Positions 1-7,577 are shown, counted from the stretch's first letter. The stretch: 26,728 nucleotides of DNA from Christensenella sp. UBA1385 (GCA_002305755.1 DBQV01000039.1:22694-49421); one strand, 5' to 3'. The notes: generated from the sequence alone by a model not told the origin. Made by a program: numbers and translations.

Positions 1-101
1 GCCCCGCAGGCGGCGGGCTTCTCCTCCGCGGGTTTATCCGCGGCCCCGCAGGCGGCCTGCGCCGGCTGCGTGTTCCAGGACTTCAGGTCAGAAAGCGCCA
101 T
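1..101 (-). CDS. Partial Ala/Pro-rich hypothetical protein with 14-residue repeats (N-terminus only)
   Basis: Only the first 33 codons lie inside the window; the gene continues past the left edge. The ATG at 101-99 is preceded by a strong GGGGAGG ribosome site eight bases upstream. The product starts MALSDLKSWNTQ and then becomes low in complexity: a unit of the form CGAADKPAEEKPAA begins and recurs with a 42-base DNA period (bases 1-14 match 43-56). The repeat carries one Cys per unit. I do not recognise the family. It may be a repetitive linker ahead of a folded domain lying outside the window. An overlapping alternative frame starting at 265 ends at 83 and looks spurious. Confidence 0.6.
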   Translation of the reverse strand, partial: MALSDLKSWNTQPAQAACGAADKPAEEKPAACG

Positions 102-248
102 GTATTCATCCTCCCCTTGTTTTTCGGAATCACCTTCCGTGCCATCACCATAAAGCATGTCCGTCTCTGGCGCAAGTACGCACCTATTTGTAAGCGGCCC
201 AGATGCACGGACTTCTTTGGGGAAAAAGAAAACCCCCGCCATCTGAAG

Positions 249-310
249 TGATATGCTCCCCTCATGGAAGACAGTAAAAAGAAAAACTGTCACATGAGAG
301 GAGCATATCA
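249..310. repeat. 62-base near-perfect inverted repeat between genes
   Basis: The arms 249-266 and 293-310 pair over 18 bp with one mismatch (260/299). Inside them a second perfect 6-bp stem (270-275 with 286-291) closes an A/G-only ten-base loop. It sits between the 3' end of the MFS gene (368) and the start of the left-edge gene (101). No T-run follows on either strand, so it is not a standard intrinsic terminator. It could be a processing or decay barrier at the end of the operon, an operator, or a small mobile repeat. The rest of 102-367 holds no gene I can support and no clear promoter. Confidence 0.75.
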
Positions 311-367
311 AGTGTGGCCGGGGAAATCCGTATCGTTTTTTTTTGCGTAGCGGGGCTGCCGGCGGCC

Positions 368-1546
368 TCAACTCGGCCGGCCGGTCGCGTACACCCGGCC
401 GATCATGTAAGCCATGGCGGCGCAGAAGATGCCGGCGGCCAGGGGCATCAGCCCATAGCCGAGGGCCGCGCCGATCAGGCCGAAGGCGGGCGGCATCAGC
501 GTGGTGCCCAGATAGGCCCCCGCCATCTGCACGCCGATCACGGCCTGGCTGTATTCCTCGCCGAAATGGCGCGGCGTCTCGTGGATCATGCCGGGGAAGA
601 TGGGCGCGCAGCCAAGGCCGATCAGGAAAAGGCCGGCCAGCGCCATCGCGGGCGCGGGCAGCAGCAGCGACAGGATACCCAGCAGGATCAGCGCAAGGCC
701 CAGGGCGATCATCTTTTTCTGCGGCACCTTCAGCGACAGGAAGCCGCCCAGCATACGCCCCAGCATGATGCCGGCATAGTACAGCGCCACCCAGCCGGCG
801 GCCGTATCCCCGGCGACGCCGCGGGAGAGCACCAGATAGCTGGCCCCCCAGAGCCCAACCGTGCTTTCCAGCGAGCAGTAGAAAAAGAAAGCCGCCAGCG
901 CGGGGGCCGCCTTGGGCAGGCGGAGCACCTCGAGCAGCCCGAGCGCGCGGGGCTCGCGGCCCTGCGGGCCGGCCTTCTGTCCGCCCGCTTTTCTCCAAAG
1001 CGGCAGGGAGCAGCTCAGCGCGATCACCAGCGCGGTCTGCAGCAGCCCGATGGCGCGGTAGCCGCCCTGCCAGCCGCCCAGGAAGCCGCCGCGGCGCAGC
1101 AGCGCCCAGCTCATGATGACGGGGCCGAGCGACGCGCCCACGCCCCAGAAGCTGTGAAGCCAGCTCATGTGCGAGGCCCTGTAGTGCAGGGCCACGAAGT
1201 TGTTGAGCGCCGAGTCCACGCTGCCGGCGCCCAGCCCCAGCGGCACGGCCAGCAGGCACATCAGCGCGAAGCTGCGGGACAGCGATATGCCAAGCAGCGC
1301 GAAGGCCGTCAGCCCCACGCTGACCAGCGTGACGGTGCCCGTGCCGAAGCGGCGGATCACCCGCGCGGAGTTCAGGCTGGACACGATGGTGCCAGAGGAA
1401 ATGATCATCGAGATGATGCCCGCCGCCGAGACCGGCACGCCAAAGCCCGCGTACATCGAGGGCCAGGCGCTGCCCAGCACCGAATCAGGCAGCCCGAGGC
1501 TGATAAAGGCAACATAAATAAGCACGAGCAGCGCCGTCATCTTCAC
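368..1546 (-). CDS. MFS transporter, sugar/fucose permease-like
   Basis: This 392-residue protein is hydrophobic throughout, with about twelve membrane segments, the usual size and shape for the major facilitator superfamily. The N-terminus has the GLPDSVLGSAWP pattern typical of FucP/YfkF-like permeases, and a basic loop (RVIRRFG) follows helix 2, as in the MFS A-motif region. A polar stretch near residues 190-205 is the central cytoplasmic loop. It should be a secondary transporter in the cytoplasmic membrane; the substrate cannot be told from sequence. It is the last gene of the CHAP / GMP-synthetase-like / GNAT / MFS operon, only 5 bases after the GNAT stop, with a GGAGGG ribosome site before the ATG. 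An efflux role for a product modified by its neighbours is possible but unproven. Confidence 0.88.
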   Translation of the reverse strand: MKMTALLVLIYVAFISLGLPDSVLGSAWPSMYAGFGVPVSAAGIISMIISSGTIVSSLNSARVIRRFGTGTVTLVSVGLTAFALLGISLSRSFALMCLLAVPLGLGAGSVDSALNNFVALHYRASHMSWLHSFWGVGASLGPVIMSWALLRRGGFLGGWQGGYRAIGLLQTALVIALSCSLPLWRKAGGQKAGPQGREPRALGLLEVLRLPKAAPALAAFFFYCSLESTVGLWGASYLVLSRGVAGDTAAGWVALYYAGIMLGRMLGGFLSLKVPQKKMIALGLALILLGILSLLLPAPAMALAGLFLIGLGCAPIFPGMIHETPRHFGEEYSQAVIGVQMAGAYLGTTLMPPAFGLIGAALGYGLMPLAAGIFCAAMAYMIGRVYATGRPS

Positions 1547-1551
1547 CCTCC

Positions 1552-2358
1552 TCAGGCAATGTCGATGGAGGGCAGTATGGTGACGATGCGCCGCCTGCTG
1601 CCGCCAAAGGCCCTGACCAGACCGATCTGCGCCTGGCTGCGGCTGTAGATCTGCGTGACGATCTGCCTGGTTTCCCGCTCGCGCAGAAGCCCGGCGGCCG
1701 AAAGGATCAGCGCTCTGGCGATTCCCTTCCTGCGGTGCTCGCTGCGGGTGTACAGGCTGACCAGGGCAGCGCTGTCGGGCGTGACGCCGGTCATCAGCAT
1801 CTCGGAGATCGGCTGCCCCGCGCGGTAGAAGCCCAGCGCCATGAAATAGGGCTGCTGCATCTGCAGCGTCAGAAAGTCATGCGTGATGGGGGTCATGCGG
1901 AAGGCATTGAGCCGCTGCAGGAAGCCGAGCTGCTCCTGGGGGCTTGAAAGCGGCACCGAGGCCAGCTGGCAGCCCATGGGCGTCTGCGCCGGGGCGACGG
2001 GCACCGGCATCAGGTATTCCTCCTGCGCGTCGGCGTTCATGAAGCCGTTGCGGCTGTAAAAATTCAGCATCTCCCAGTCGCTGCTGGCCAGCTCGGTATA
2101 GATGCGCCCGGGCACGCCCGGAAAGCGGGCGCGCATCTGCTCGGCCCGCCCCAGCAGCGCCCCCAGCAGCAGATCCCTGGCCGAGGGCTGGGCGTCGATG
2201 TAGATATAGATCTCAAGCGGCCTGTCCGGGTACATCTCCACGTTCATGGTGGGGATCACGAAGCCCAGGCCCATCTGCACAAACCGGTCGCTGGCGGCAA
2301 AGAAAACGTCCTGGGGCGGAATGCCCTGGTAGGGGGCGGTAGGGTGGGATAAACGCAT
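1552..2358 (-). CDS. GNAT-family N-acetyltransferase (probably two GNAT halves)
   Basis: The 268-residue protein has a clear acetyl-CoA-binding motif near residues 199-216 (LVSLYTRSEHRRKGIARAL), where the RRKGIA turn binds the pyrophosphate of acetyl-CoA. The first half also contains a GNAT-like end motif (LNFYSRNGF, residues 98-106), so the chain looks like two GNAT folds in tandem, the first probably without a good CoA loop. It should be a cytoplasmic acyltransferase on an amine or other small substrate, which the sequence does not identify. The gene starts 45 bases after the GMP-synthetase-like stop with an AGGAG-type site, and nearly touches the MFS gene downstream, so all share one transcript. 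Confidence 0.85.
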   Translation of the reverse strand: MRLSHPTAPYQGIPPQDVFFAASDRFVQMGLGFVIPTMNVEMYPDRPLEIYIYIDAQPSARDLLLGALLGRAEQMRARFPGVPGRIYTELASSDWEMLNFYSRNGFMNADAQEEYLMPVPVAPAQTPMGCQLASVPLSSPQEQLGFLQRLNAFRMTPITHDFLTLQMQQPYFMALGFYRAGQPISEMLMTGVTPDSAALVSLYTRSEHRRKGIARALILSAAGLLRERETRQIVTQIYSRSQAQIGLVRAFGGSRRRIVTILPSIDIA

Positions 2359-2403
2359 AATGTACGGCTTGCTCCTGTCAGCTGAATTGCTTTGAGCGAA
2401 GGA

Positions 2404-3849
2404 TCACTCCACCAGGCCGAAGCCCGGGGTGATGTCGTTGACCACGCGCCGGACCTCCGGCAGCGCCTGCAGGATGCGGCTGGTGCAGCTCTCCATCAGG
2501 TCATAAGGCAGGCGCGCAGGCACGGGCCGCAGCTCCCCTCGGGCGGTGGCCAGGGTGACGGCGCGCAGCACCACGGTCAGCTCTTCCGGGCTGCCCCAGG
2601 AAGGCACGAGCGTGGCAAAATACTTGTACTGCCGCTTGGCCAGGCCCGCCTCGCGGATCTCATCGCGCAGTATGCCGTCCGCCTTGCGCAGGATGGCCAG
2701 CCGGCGCCTGGTGGCCTCGCCTTCCACGCGCAGGGCCAGACCTGTTTCGGGGAAGGGCTGGGCCGAGTAGATTTCCGCAGGCAGGTTCAGGTTCTCGCCC
2801 ACATAGCGGATCTCGGCGGCATACAGCTCCTTCAGCGGCTCGATCGCGGGCCGATCCTCCGCCGGCCCGGGCAGCTCCCGCGCCCTGCTGCCGGGCAGCA
2901 ACCCGGCCGTGGTAGAGAGAACCAGCACGTCGAAGGGGATCGTGCCGTAGGCCTCCTCCAGCACCTTCACGCGCTGGGCGGCGACGGCCTTTTTCTTATC
3001 CGCGGGGGAGAGCAGGCCCGCAAGCGCCTTGCAGTAGCGATCCTGCGCGTCGATCACCCGCACGTCGATGCCGAGCGTGTCGCGGTAGTAGTACAGAATG
3101 TCCTCCCGCTCGTTTTCGCGCAGCAGGCAGTTGTCGATCAGAAAGCAGCTGAGCCGCTCTCCCAGCGCGCGCTGGGCCAGCGCGGCGGTAACGCCGCTTT
3201 CCGGGGTCCCGTCCAGCTCGCACAGCGCACGGCCCCCGCCCGCGCTGCTCTCGATGGCGCTCCTGGCCGCGTTGATGAAGCTGCTTTCGCTGTACCACAT
3301 GGTGCAGCTGCAGACAGCCTTGGCAAACTGAAGCAGTATGCTCACGCCGTCCGGGTCGTTGCTCTCGGGCTGAAAACAAAAGCCGTACAGCGGCAGGGCG
3401 GTGTGAGAAAAACCTATGACCTTGTCCAGCGCGTGGGCAATAGGCACCAGCTCGCTGCTGAGCTCCAGCGCCGGCAGGCTGTCGAGGTAACGCTCGCTCT
3501 GGCTGAGCCCCTGGGTGACGGGCGAGGGCGAAAACACCACGCTCACCACCTCGCGCAGCGATCTGTGCTCCGCCAGCCTGCCGCCCAGCAGCAGCGCCAT
3601 GGCAGCCGCGGCATCGCCCAGCGCCAGCACGGGCAGTCCGCTTGAAAGCAGACGGCCGTCCAGCATGCCGGGCAGCTCGCCCTTCACGCCACCGGCCAGC
3701 ACCAGCCCGCGCGCCTCCTGCGCCATCACCTCGTGATAGGGGGTGTCCCCCGGCAGCACCTGGCAGGCGATGCGCTCCGCCCGCAGCTTTATGGCCACGG
3801 ATCCGGCGTAGCGGTCGTCGAAATTGAGTATCAGCAGCTTATCCTGCAT
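2404..3849 (-). CDS. GMP synthetase (GuaA) homologue with degenerate active sites, predicted pseudoenzyme
   Basis: The 481-residue chain follows the GuaA layout end to end: class I glutamine amidotransferase (about 1-180), ATP pyrophosphatase (about 200-330) and C-terminal dimerisation domain (about 335-481). Homology is plain in PVLALGDAAAAMALLLGG, FLIDNCLLRENE, IEPLKELYAAEIR and ARLPYDLMESCTSRI. The catalytic parts are gone. The nucleophile Cys position is Gly78, and the catalytic His of the FHPE motif is Gln160 (FQPES), with Glu162 kept. The SGGVDSS ATP loop reads DGTPESG (213-219), the SHHNVGG motif is absent, and the C-terminal KPPATIEWE tail is replaced by GFGLVE. Genuine GuaA is about 510-525 residues, so this copy is also shorter. 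The frame is intact, so the gene is probably under selection. A role as nucleotide sensor, scaffold or partner protein is inference only. It starts 15 bases after the CHAP gene. Confidence 0.88.
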   Translation of the reverse strand: MQDKLLILNFDDRYAGSVAIKLRAERIACQVLPGDTPYHEVMAQEARGLVLAGGVKGELPGMLDGRLLSSGLPVLALGDAAAAMALLLGGRLAEHRSLREVVSVVFSPSPVTQGLSQSERYLDSLPALELSSELVPIAHALDKVIGFSHTALPLYGFCFQPESNDPDGVSILLQFAKAVCSCTMWYSESSFINAARSAIESSAGGGRALCELDGTPESGVTAALAQRALGERLSCFLIDNCLLRENEREDILYYYRDTLGIDVRVIDAQDRYCKALAGLLSPADKKKAVAAQRVKVLEEAYGTIPFDVLVLSTTAGLLPGSRARELPGPAEDRPAIEPLKELYAAEIRYVGENLNLPAEIYSAQPFPETGLALRVEGEATRRRLAILRKADGILRDEIREAGLAKRQYKYFATLVPSWGSPEELTVVLRAVTLATARGELRPVPARLPYDLMESCTSRILQALPEVRRVVNDITPGFGLVE

Positions 3850-3864
3850 GCGGTTTCCTTTCGT

Positions 3865-4785
3865 TCAGGGCTCCGCGTCGTCGGCGACGACCCAGAACTC
3901 CGTGTGCTCCATCAGCCAGCTGTCGGCCTTTTCGGCCAGCGCCAGCTGCGTGGCCTGATTGGCGATGCCGTTGTCCGTCAGGCCAGCCTCCGCCTGAAAC
4001 AGCTTGAGCGCGTCCGAGGTGCGCTGGCTGTAAAAGCCGGTGATGTCCTCCTCCTTGAGCAGACCGATACGGTGCAGCCTTTCCTGCAGGGCCTTCACCT
4101 TTTCTCCCCTGTGGCCCATGCGCATGGAGGTGTCGGCCAGATCGCGCACCGTGCCGTAGCCGAGAATGCGCCAATCGCTCAGCGGATAGCGCGCGCGGGT
4201 CACGGCGACAGGGTTGTTGCCCTCGATCACCTGCACCGAGACGCTGCCGTCCTCCATCCGGTAGACGGCCTCCACCATCGCCACATGCGAGGTATCGCCC
4301 GAAGAATTGTAGCTGAGAAACACCCAGTCCCCCGGCTGGGGGATGTAGCTGTCCCTCGCCATGGGCAGGGGGCTGCCCGTGTACCACTGGCTGCCCCAGC
4401 CCGGCACAATGCCCTTGCGGGCGATGTATCGGCCCTGGGCGATGAACCAGTCGCGCCCCGTGTTGGTGCCCTGATAGAAGGGATAGAGACGGCCCAGCAG
4501 CGGTTCACCCAGCCGCTCTCCGGCCTCGTTCACCGTCCAGCAGAGAAACTCGGCGCACCACTGGGCCTTCGGATCGCCCGCCCACGCGCCGTACTTGGTG
4601 CTGCCGTCCGACTGTTCTGTGTAGCCCAGCTCGGACCGGGCAACATCCAGCACCAGCTGCACTTCCGGCTCTATGGGATAGGCAGGAGGGATCAGCGTGC
4701 CGATCGATTCGGCCCGCGATGCCGCGGCCGGCCCCAGGCAAAGGGCCAGCAGCAGGCAGATCAGCCTCCCGGCAGCTTTCCTCAC
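3865..4785 (-). CDS. Secreted CHAP-domain cell-wall hydrolase with peptidoglycan-binding domain
   Basis: I take the GTG at 4785-4783 as the start (306 residues), because GGGAGG lies just upstream and the promoter at 4814-4842 rules out the longer frame opening at 4842. Residues 1-25 form a signal peptide (MRKAAGRLICLLLALCLGPA). The CHAP amidase/endopeptidase domain covers about 40-215, with likely catalytic Cys77 (AQWCAEF), His167 (TSHVAM) and Asn190 (EGNN). A PG_binding_1 domain follows at about 223-285 (GHRGEKVKALQERLHRIGLL). It should act outside the membrane, cutting peptide cross-links or the amide bond in peptidoglycan. It is the first gene of the operon that continues into the GMP-synthetase-like gene. 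Confidence 0.9.
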   Translation of the reverse strand: MRKAAGRLICLLLALCLGPAAASRAESIGTLIPPAYPIEPEVQLVLDVARSELGYTEQSDGSTKYGAWAGDPKAQWCAEFLCWTVNEAGERLGEPLLGRLYPFYQGTNTGRDWFIAQGRYIARKGIVPGWGSQWYTGSPLPMARDSYIPQPGDWVFLSYNSSGDTSHVAMVEAVYRMEDGSVSVQVIEGNNPVAVTRARYPLSDWRILGYGTVRDLADTSMRMGHRGEKVKALQERLHRIGLLKEEDITGFYSQRTSDALKLFQAEAGLTDNGIANQATQLALAEKADSWLMEHTEFWVVADDAEP

Positions 4786-4813
4786 GGCAGCCTCCCATAA
4801 TAAACCAGCTTGT

Positions 4814-4842
4814 ATTATACCTTCTCGGCCTTTGGCTGGCAA
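4814..4842 (-). promoter_or_regulatory. Sigma-A-type promoter of the CHAP operon
   Basis: On the minus strand TTGCCA (4842-4837) and TATAAT (4819-4814) are separated by 17 bases. Transcription should begin near 4807, giving a leader of about 22 bases with GGGAGG before the GTG at 4785. It starts immediately after the TetR stop (4849), so the TetR gene probably ends just upstream of the operon it might control. Confidence 0.85.
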
Positions 4843-4848
4843 GGCGCG

Positions 4849-5568
4849 CTACCTGGGCGGCGCGCTGTCGAAGCGCAGCTGCTCCTCCTCGGCCTTCACC
4901 ATCGCGGCCGCCGCGTTCAGGGCCGAGAGCAGCTCCCGGAGCGGCACGATGGTCACGCTGTCAAAGGGCAGGTCCAGCAGCCGCTCCCACTGAAAGCGCG
5001 CGGCCCTCAGCATCTCGCTCACGCGGCTGCCCGGCGTGCCGCCCGATACGATCAGGCGGCAGTTTTCGCGCATCAGCGCGTCGCAGAAGGCCATGTGCGC
5101 CTCCCACAGCAGCTCCGGCAGGGCGTCATTGTAATAATAGGCCAGCCCACGCTCCCGAAGCAGATTGAGCACAGCCTTCAGATCGTCAAAAAAGATGACG
5201 CGGCGGGCCTGGGCCAGGTTCTGCGCGATGGCGGCCCCCTCCTGCCGCAGGCCCAGCCCCACCAGGGCGGCGATCAGGCTTTCCGCCCCCTGCCGGAAGG
5301 GGCAGCTGAAGTAGAGCAGGGCGTTCAGGGCGTCCAGCGGGCCATCCTTGGGCTGCTCGCGGTAGTTCAGGTAGTCCGCCCGCGTGCGGGCCAGCGCAAT
5401 AGCCTCCAGCACCTGCAGCTTGCTGTCAAAATGATGATAAAAGCTGCCCTTGGAGCAGGGCACGCCGTCCAATATGTCCTGCAGCGTGGTGTGCCGGTAG
5501 CCCTTCTGTGCAAACAGCGCGGACGCCGTCTTCAGGATCTCCTCCCTGCGCCTTTCTCCCTTTTGCAT
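4849..5568 (-). CDS. TetR/AcrR-family transcriptional regulator
   Basis: The 239-residue protein begins with a TetR DNA-binding domain: RREEILKTASALFAQKGY (about 7-24) then the helix-turn-helix TTLQDILDGVPCSKGSFYHHF (about 27-47). The remainder is helical and should bind a ligand and dimerise; the ligand is unknown. The ATG has a GGGGAGGCGGCCC ribosome site. It lies 48 bases after the VanW-like gene and probably shares that gene's promoter at 6229-6257. Its stop is seven bases from the -35 of the CHAP operon promoter, so control of that operon is plausible, but I see no clear palindromic operator there. Confidence 0.9.
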   Translation of the reverse strand: MQKGERRREEILKTASALFAQKGYRHTTLQDILDGVPCSKGSFYHHFDSKLQVLEAIALARTRADYLNYREQPKDGPLDALNALLYFSCPFRQGAESLIAALVGLGLRQEGAAIAQNLAQARRVIFFDDLKAVLNLLRERGLAYYYNDALPELLWEAHMAFCDALMRENCRLIVSGGTPGSRVSEMLRAARFQWERLLDLPFDSVTIVPLRELLSALNAAAAMVKAEEEQLRFDSAPPR

Positions 5569-5616
5569 GGGCCGCCTCCCCTTCTGATGATTCGCTGCGG
5601 TGGTTCAGTGAGCCGC

Positions 5617-6204
5617 CTATGGCGCCGCATGGGTGCTGAGCGCAAGGCCGGTCCGGGCAATATGCCGGGTGTGTTCCCATCGGATGTCAAAGGGCGTTCT
5701 GTCCGAGCCGATCATCCACGCAAAGCCCTGCCGCCCCACCGCATAGGCGGCGTCCAGCGCCCCCGAAAGCGCCGGACCCGGGGCATCTTCCCCCTGCCCT
5801 CTCCCCAGCAGCAGCGCCTCGGCCTGCCGCCTGGTCAGCCCGCCGACGGAGAGCCCGTCGATGCTCACGCCGTCAAAAATAACGGGCCTTGCGAGATAGG
5901 CCCTGCGCATCTCGAACCCCCTCTGGGCGGAGGCGGCGCCGATCACAAAGGCGGCCATCGCCCCAAGCGCCAGCAGACAGGCGATAAAGACCAGGTGCCA
6001 GGGGCCGAAGCGAAGGCCCCGTCCCGCGGCCGGCCGGGGGACGGGCTGCACCTCCGCCGCGGAAAGCGGCCGCACGCCCTCCTCCGCAAAAGGAAAAAGG
6101 CCCACCCGGGGCGGCCTGACAGGCCCCGTCGCCCGCGGCCCCCCAGCCGCGGCGGGCGGTCCCTCCGATCGGGACTCGCTTCTCTTTCTTCTTTCCGGGG
6201 ACAT
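5617..6204 (-). CDS. Short single-pass membrane protein resembling the N-terminus of VanW-family proteins
   Basis: The 195-residue chain has a long basic/proline-rich cytoplasmic part (1-66), one membrane helix (about 69-90) and an outer part. That part contains GVSIDGLSVGGLTRRQAEALL (112-132), the pattern that precedes peptidoglycan-binding domains in VanW-like proteins, and then AAYAVGRQG (152-160), like the start of PF12229. Family members normally run on for several hundred residues through a VanW domain; here the frame stops soon after, with TetR only 48 bases away and no remnant between. It could be a truncated relative or a short anchor protein. GGGGAGGAGG precedes the ATG, and a consensus promoter lies upstream. 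Confidence 0.7.
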   Translation of the reverse strand: MSPERRKRSESRSEGPPAAAGGPRATGPVRPPRVGLFPFAEEGVRPLSAAEVQPVPRPAAGRGLRFGPWHLVFIACLLALGAMAAFVIGAASAQRGFEMRRAYLARPVIFDGVSIDGLSVGGLTRRQAEALLLGRGQGEDAPGPALSGALDAAYAVGRQGFAWMIGSDRTPFDIRWEHTRHIARTGLALSTHAAP

Positions 6205-6228
6205 GGAGCCCTCCTCCCCTCTCGCCCG

Positions 6229-6257
6229 ATTGTAGCTTTGGCCGCAGGGGCTGTCAA
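6229..6257 (-). promoter_or_regulatory. Sigma-A-type promoter for the VanW-like/TetR pair
   Basis: On the minus strand a perfect TTGACA (6257-6252) is followed after 17 bases by TACAAT (6234-6229). The start would be near 6222, about 18 bases before the ATG at 6204, with the ribosome site in between. It diverges from the AI-2E gene on the other strand. Confidence 0.8.
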
Positions 6258-6310
6258 GAAAAGCGCCGCCGTCTTTTTACAACTCTCCGCTGTCTGGTCA
6301 AGAGCAGATG

Positions 6311-6319
6311 TGATAGAAT
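6311..6319 (+). promoter_or_regulatory. Possible extended -10 promoter for the AI-2E permease gene
   Basis: TGATAGAAT fits an extended -10 (TGn then TAGAAT at 6314-6319). No good -35 is seen 17 bases upstream. The gene starts 57 bases downstream. Confidence 0.4.
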
Positions 6320-6375
6320 GGCTGCGTACACTCGGTTCGCCGACCGCGGCAGCCCCTGCCGCCCCGGAGGTAAGC

Positions 6376-7515
6376 ATGGAAAACAACTGGCTCACCAGAA
6401 ACAAGAGGACCATCGCGCTGGCGCTCCTGTTCGCGCTGGGCGTCTTCCTTCTTTACAATGTCCGCAGGAGCCTGATGAGCACGCTCAGCCCCTTCCTCTA
6501 CGCGGCCATATTCTCCTATCTGCTGAACCCGCTGATCAATCTGCTGGAAAGGAAGGGCGTGCGCCGCTTCTGGTCCTCTCTGCTGACGGTGCTGCTCATC
6601 TTCATCGGCCTGATCGTCTTCTTTTCGGTGTTCATCCCCAATGTCATTTCGGATGTGACCACCGTGATCCAAAAGCTGTCGCTCAACATCGGCACGCTGC
6701 GCCGGCTGTTTGACGAGGCGGTCAGCGTGGTGGAGGGCTGGTTCGGCGGCACGCTCAGCGTGCAGGAAAAGCTGGGCGATGTGGTGGGCGCGGGCCTTCG
6801 CGCCCTCAGCGAGGCGCTGACGCGGGCGATCGGCTCGCTCAACAGCCTGGTGGACGTGTTCCTGATCCCGGTCATCACCTTCTACCTGCTCAAGGACAAG
6901 GACCTGCTGCTGGGCGACATCTCCTCAGCCCTGCCCAGGCGGCAGCGCGCACGCCTGAAGGAGCTGGCGGCGGGCATCAACCGCCTGCTCTCGGGCTATG
7001 TGAAAGGCAAGCTGATCATCAGCTTTTTCATAGGCTTGTTCACGGGCCTTGGCTGCATGCTGCTGGGGCTGCCCAACGCGCTCACCATCGGCATCATCGC
7101 GGGCCTGTTTGACCTGATCCCTTATTTCGGGCCCTATCTGGGCGGCATTCTGCCCATTCTGATCGCGCTCATCAGTCCCACGCCCATCAAGGCGCTTTGG
7201 GTGATGATCCTGATCCTGGTCATCCAGCAGGTGGAATCCAACCTGATCACGCCGCGCGTGCTCTCAGAGCGCGTGGGCCTGCACCCGCTGGTGGTGATGT
7301 TCTCGGTGATGTTCTTCGGCTCGGTGATGGGCATCCCCGGCATGATCCTTGGCGTGCCCATCATGGCGGTGCTGCTGGCCGTGATCCACGCCGCCATCCG
7401 CTGGGAGGGCGAAGCCGTACCGAAGGCCGACGCGCCGGTTGAGAAGGCCCCGTCCCCCGCCCCGCCGGAGGAAGCGCGGCAGGCGGAGCCGCCGCAGGAG
7501 GAAGCGGGGCTGTAG
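6376..7515 (+). CDS. AI-2E family transporter (YtvI/PerM-like permease)
   Basis: From the ATG at 6376 (GGAGG five bases upstream) the protein is 379 residues. It has the family's layout: two paired N-terminal helices, a polar outer stretch (about 85-155), then a block of helices with the conserved LIPVITFYLLKDKD, GYVKGKLIISFFIG and GLFDLIPYFGPYLGG motifs. The C-terminal 35 residues are Pro/Ala/Glu-rich and cytoplasmic. The in-frame reading extends far upstream to 4810, but that part is antisense to other genes and is not coding. Members of this family export AI-2 or small ions, or act as Na+/H+ antiporters; the substrate here is unknown. It is a single-gene unit ending in a hairpin. Confidence 0.92.
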   Translation: MENNWLTRNKRTIALALLFALGVFLLYNVRRSLMSTLSPFLYAAIFSYLLNPLINLLERKGVRRFWSSLLTVLLIFIGLIVFFSVFIPNVISDVTTVIQKLSLNIGTLRRLFDEAVSVVEGWFGGTLSVQEKLGDVVGAGLRALSEALTRAIGSLNSLVDVFLIPVITFYLLKDKDLLLGDISSALPRRQRARLKELAAGINRLLSGYVKGKLIISFFIGLFTGLGCMLLGLPNALTIGIIAGLFDLIPYFGPYLGGILPILIALISPTPIKALWVMILILVIQQVESNLITPRVLSERVGLHPLVVMFSVMFFGSVMGIPGMILGVPIMAVLLAVIHAAIRWEGEAVPKADAPVEKAPSPAPPEEARQAEPPQEEAGL

Positions 7516-7528
7516 CTATCCTCATGAG

Positions 7529-7556
7529 AAGGGGCCGGATATTTTTCCGGCCCCTT
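7529..7556. terminator. Bidirectional hairpin terminator between convergent genes
   Basis: Arms 7529-7538 (AAGGGGCCGG) and 7547-7556 pair perfectly over 10 bp around an eight-base A/T loop. It sits between the AI-2E stop (7515, +) and the aldo/keto reductase stop (7578, -). The T-runs flanking it are short, so efficiency is uncertain. Confidence 0.65.
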
Positions 7557-7577
7557 ATAGGTGGGTTATTCCCCTGT

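Noticed and set aside
83..265. 60-residue minus-strand frame at the left edge
   Set aside because: It overlaps the left-edge gene out of frame, starts inside the inverted repeat and lacks the ribosome site that the ATG at 101 has.
4786..4842. Upstream start of the CHAP gene at 4842
   Set aside because: It lies on the promoter's -35; the GTG at 4785 has GGGAGG and gives a normal signal peptide.
4810..7515. Long 901-residue plus-strand frame
   Set aside because: Only the part from 6376 matches a protein family (AI-2E). The rest is antisense to the TetR and VanW-like genes and has the low-complexity look of a high-GC shadow frame.
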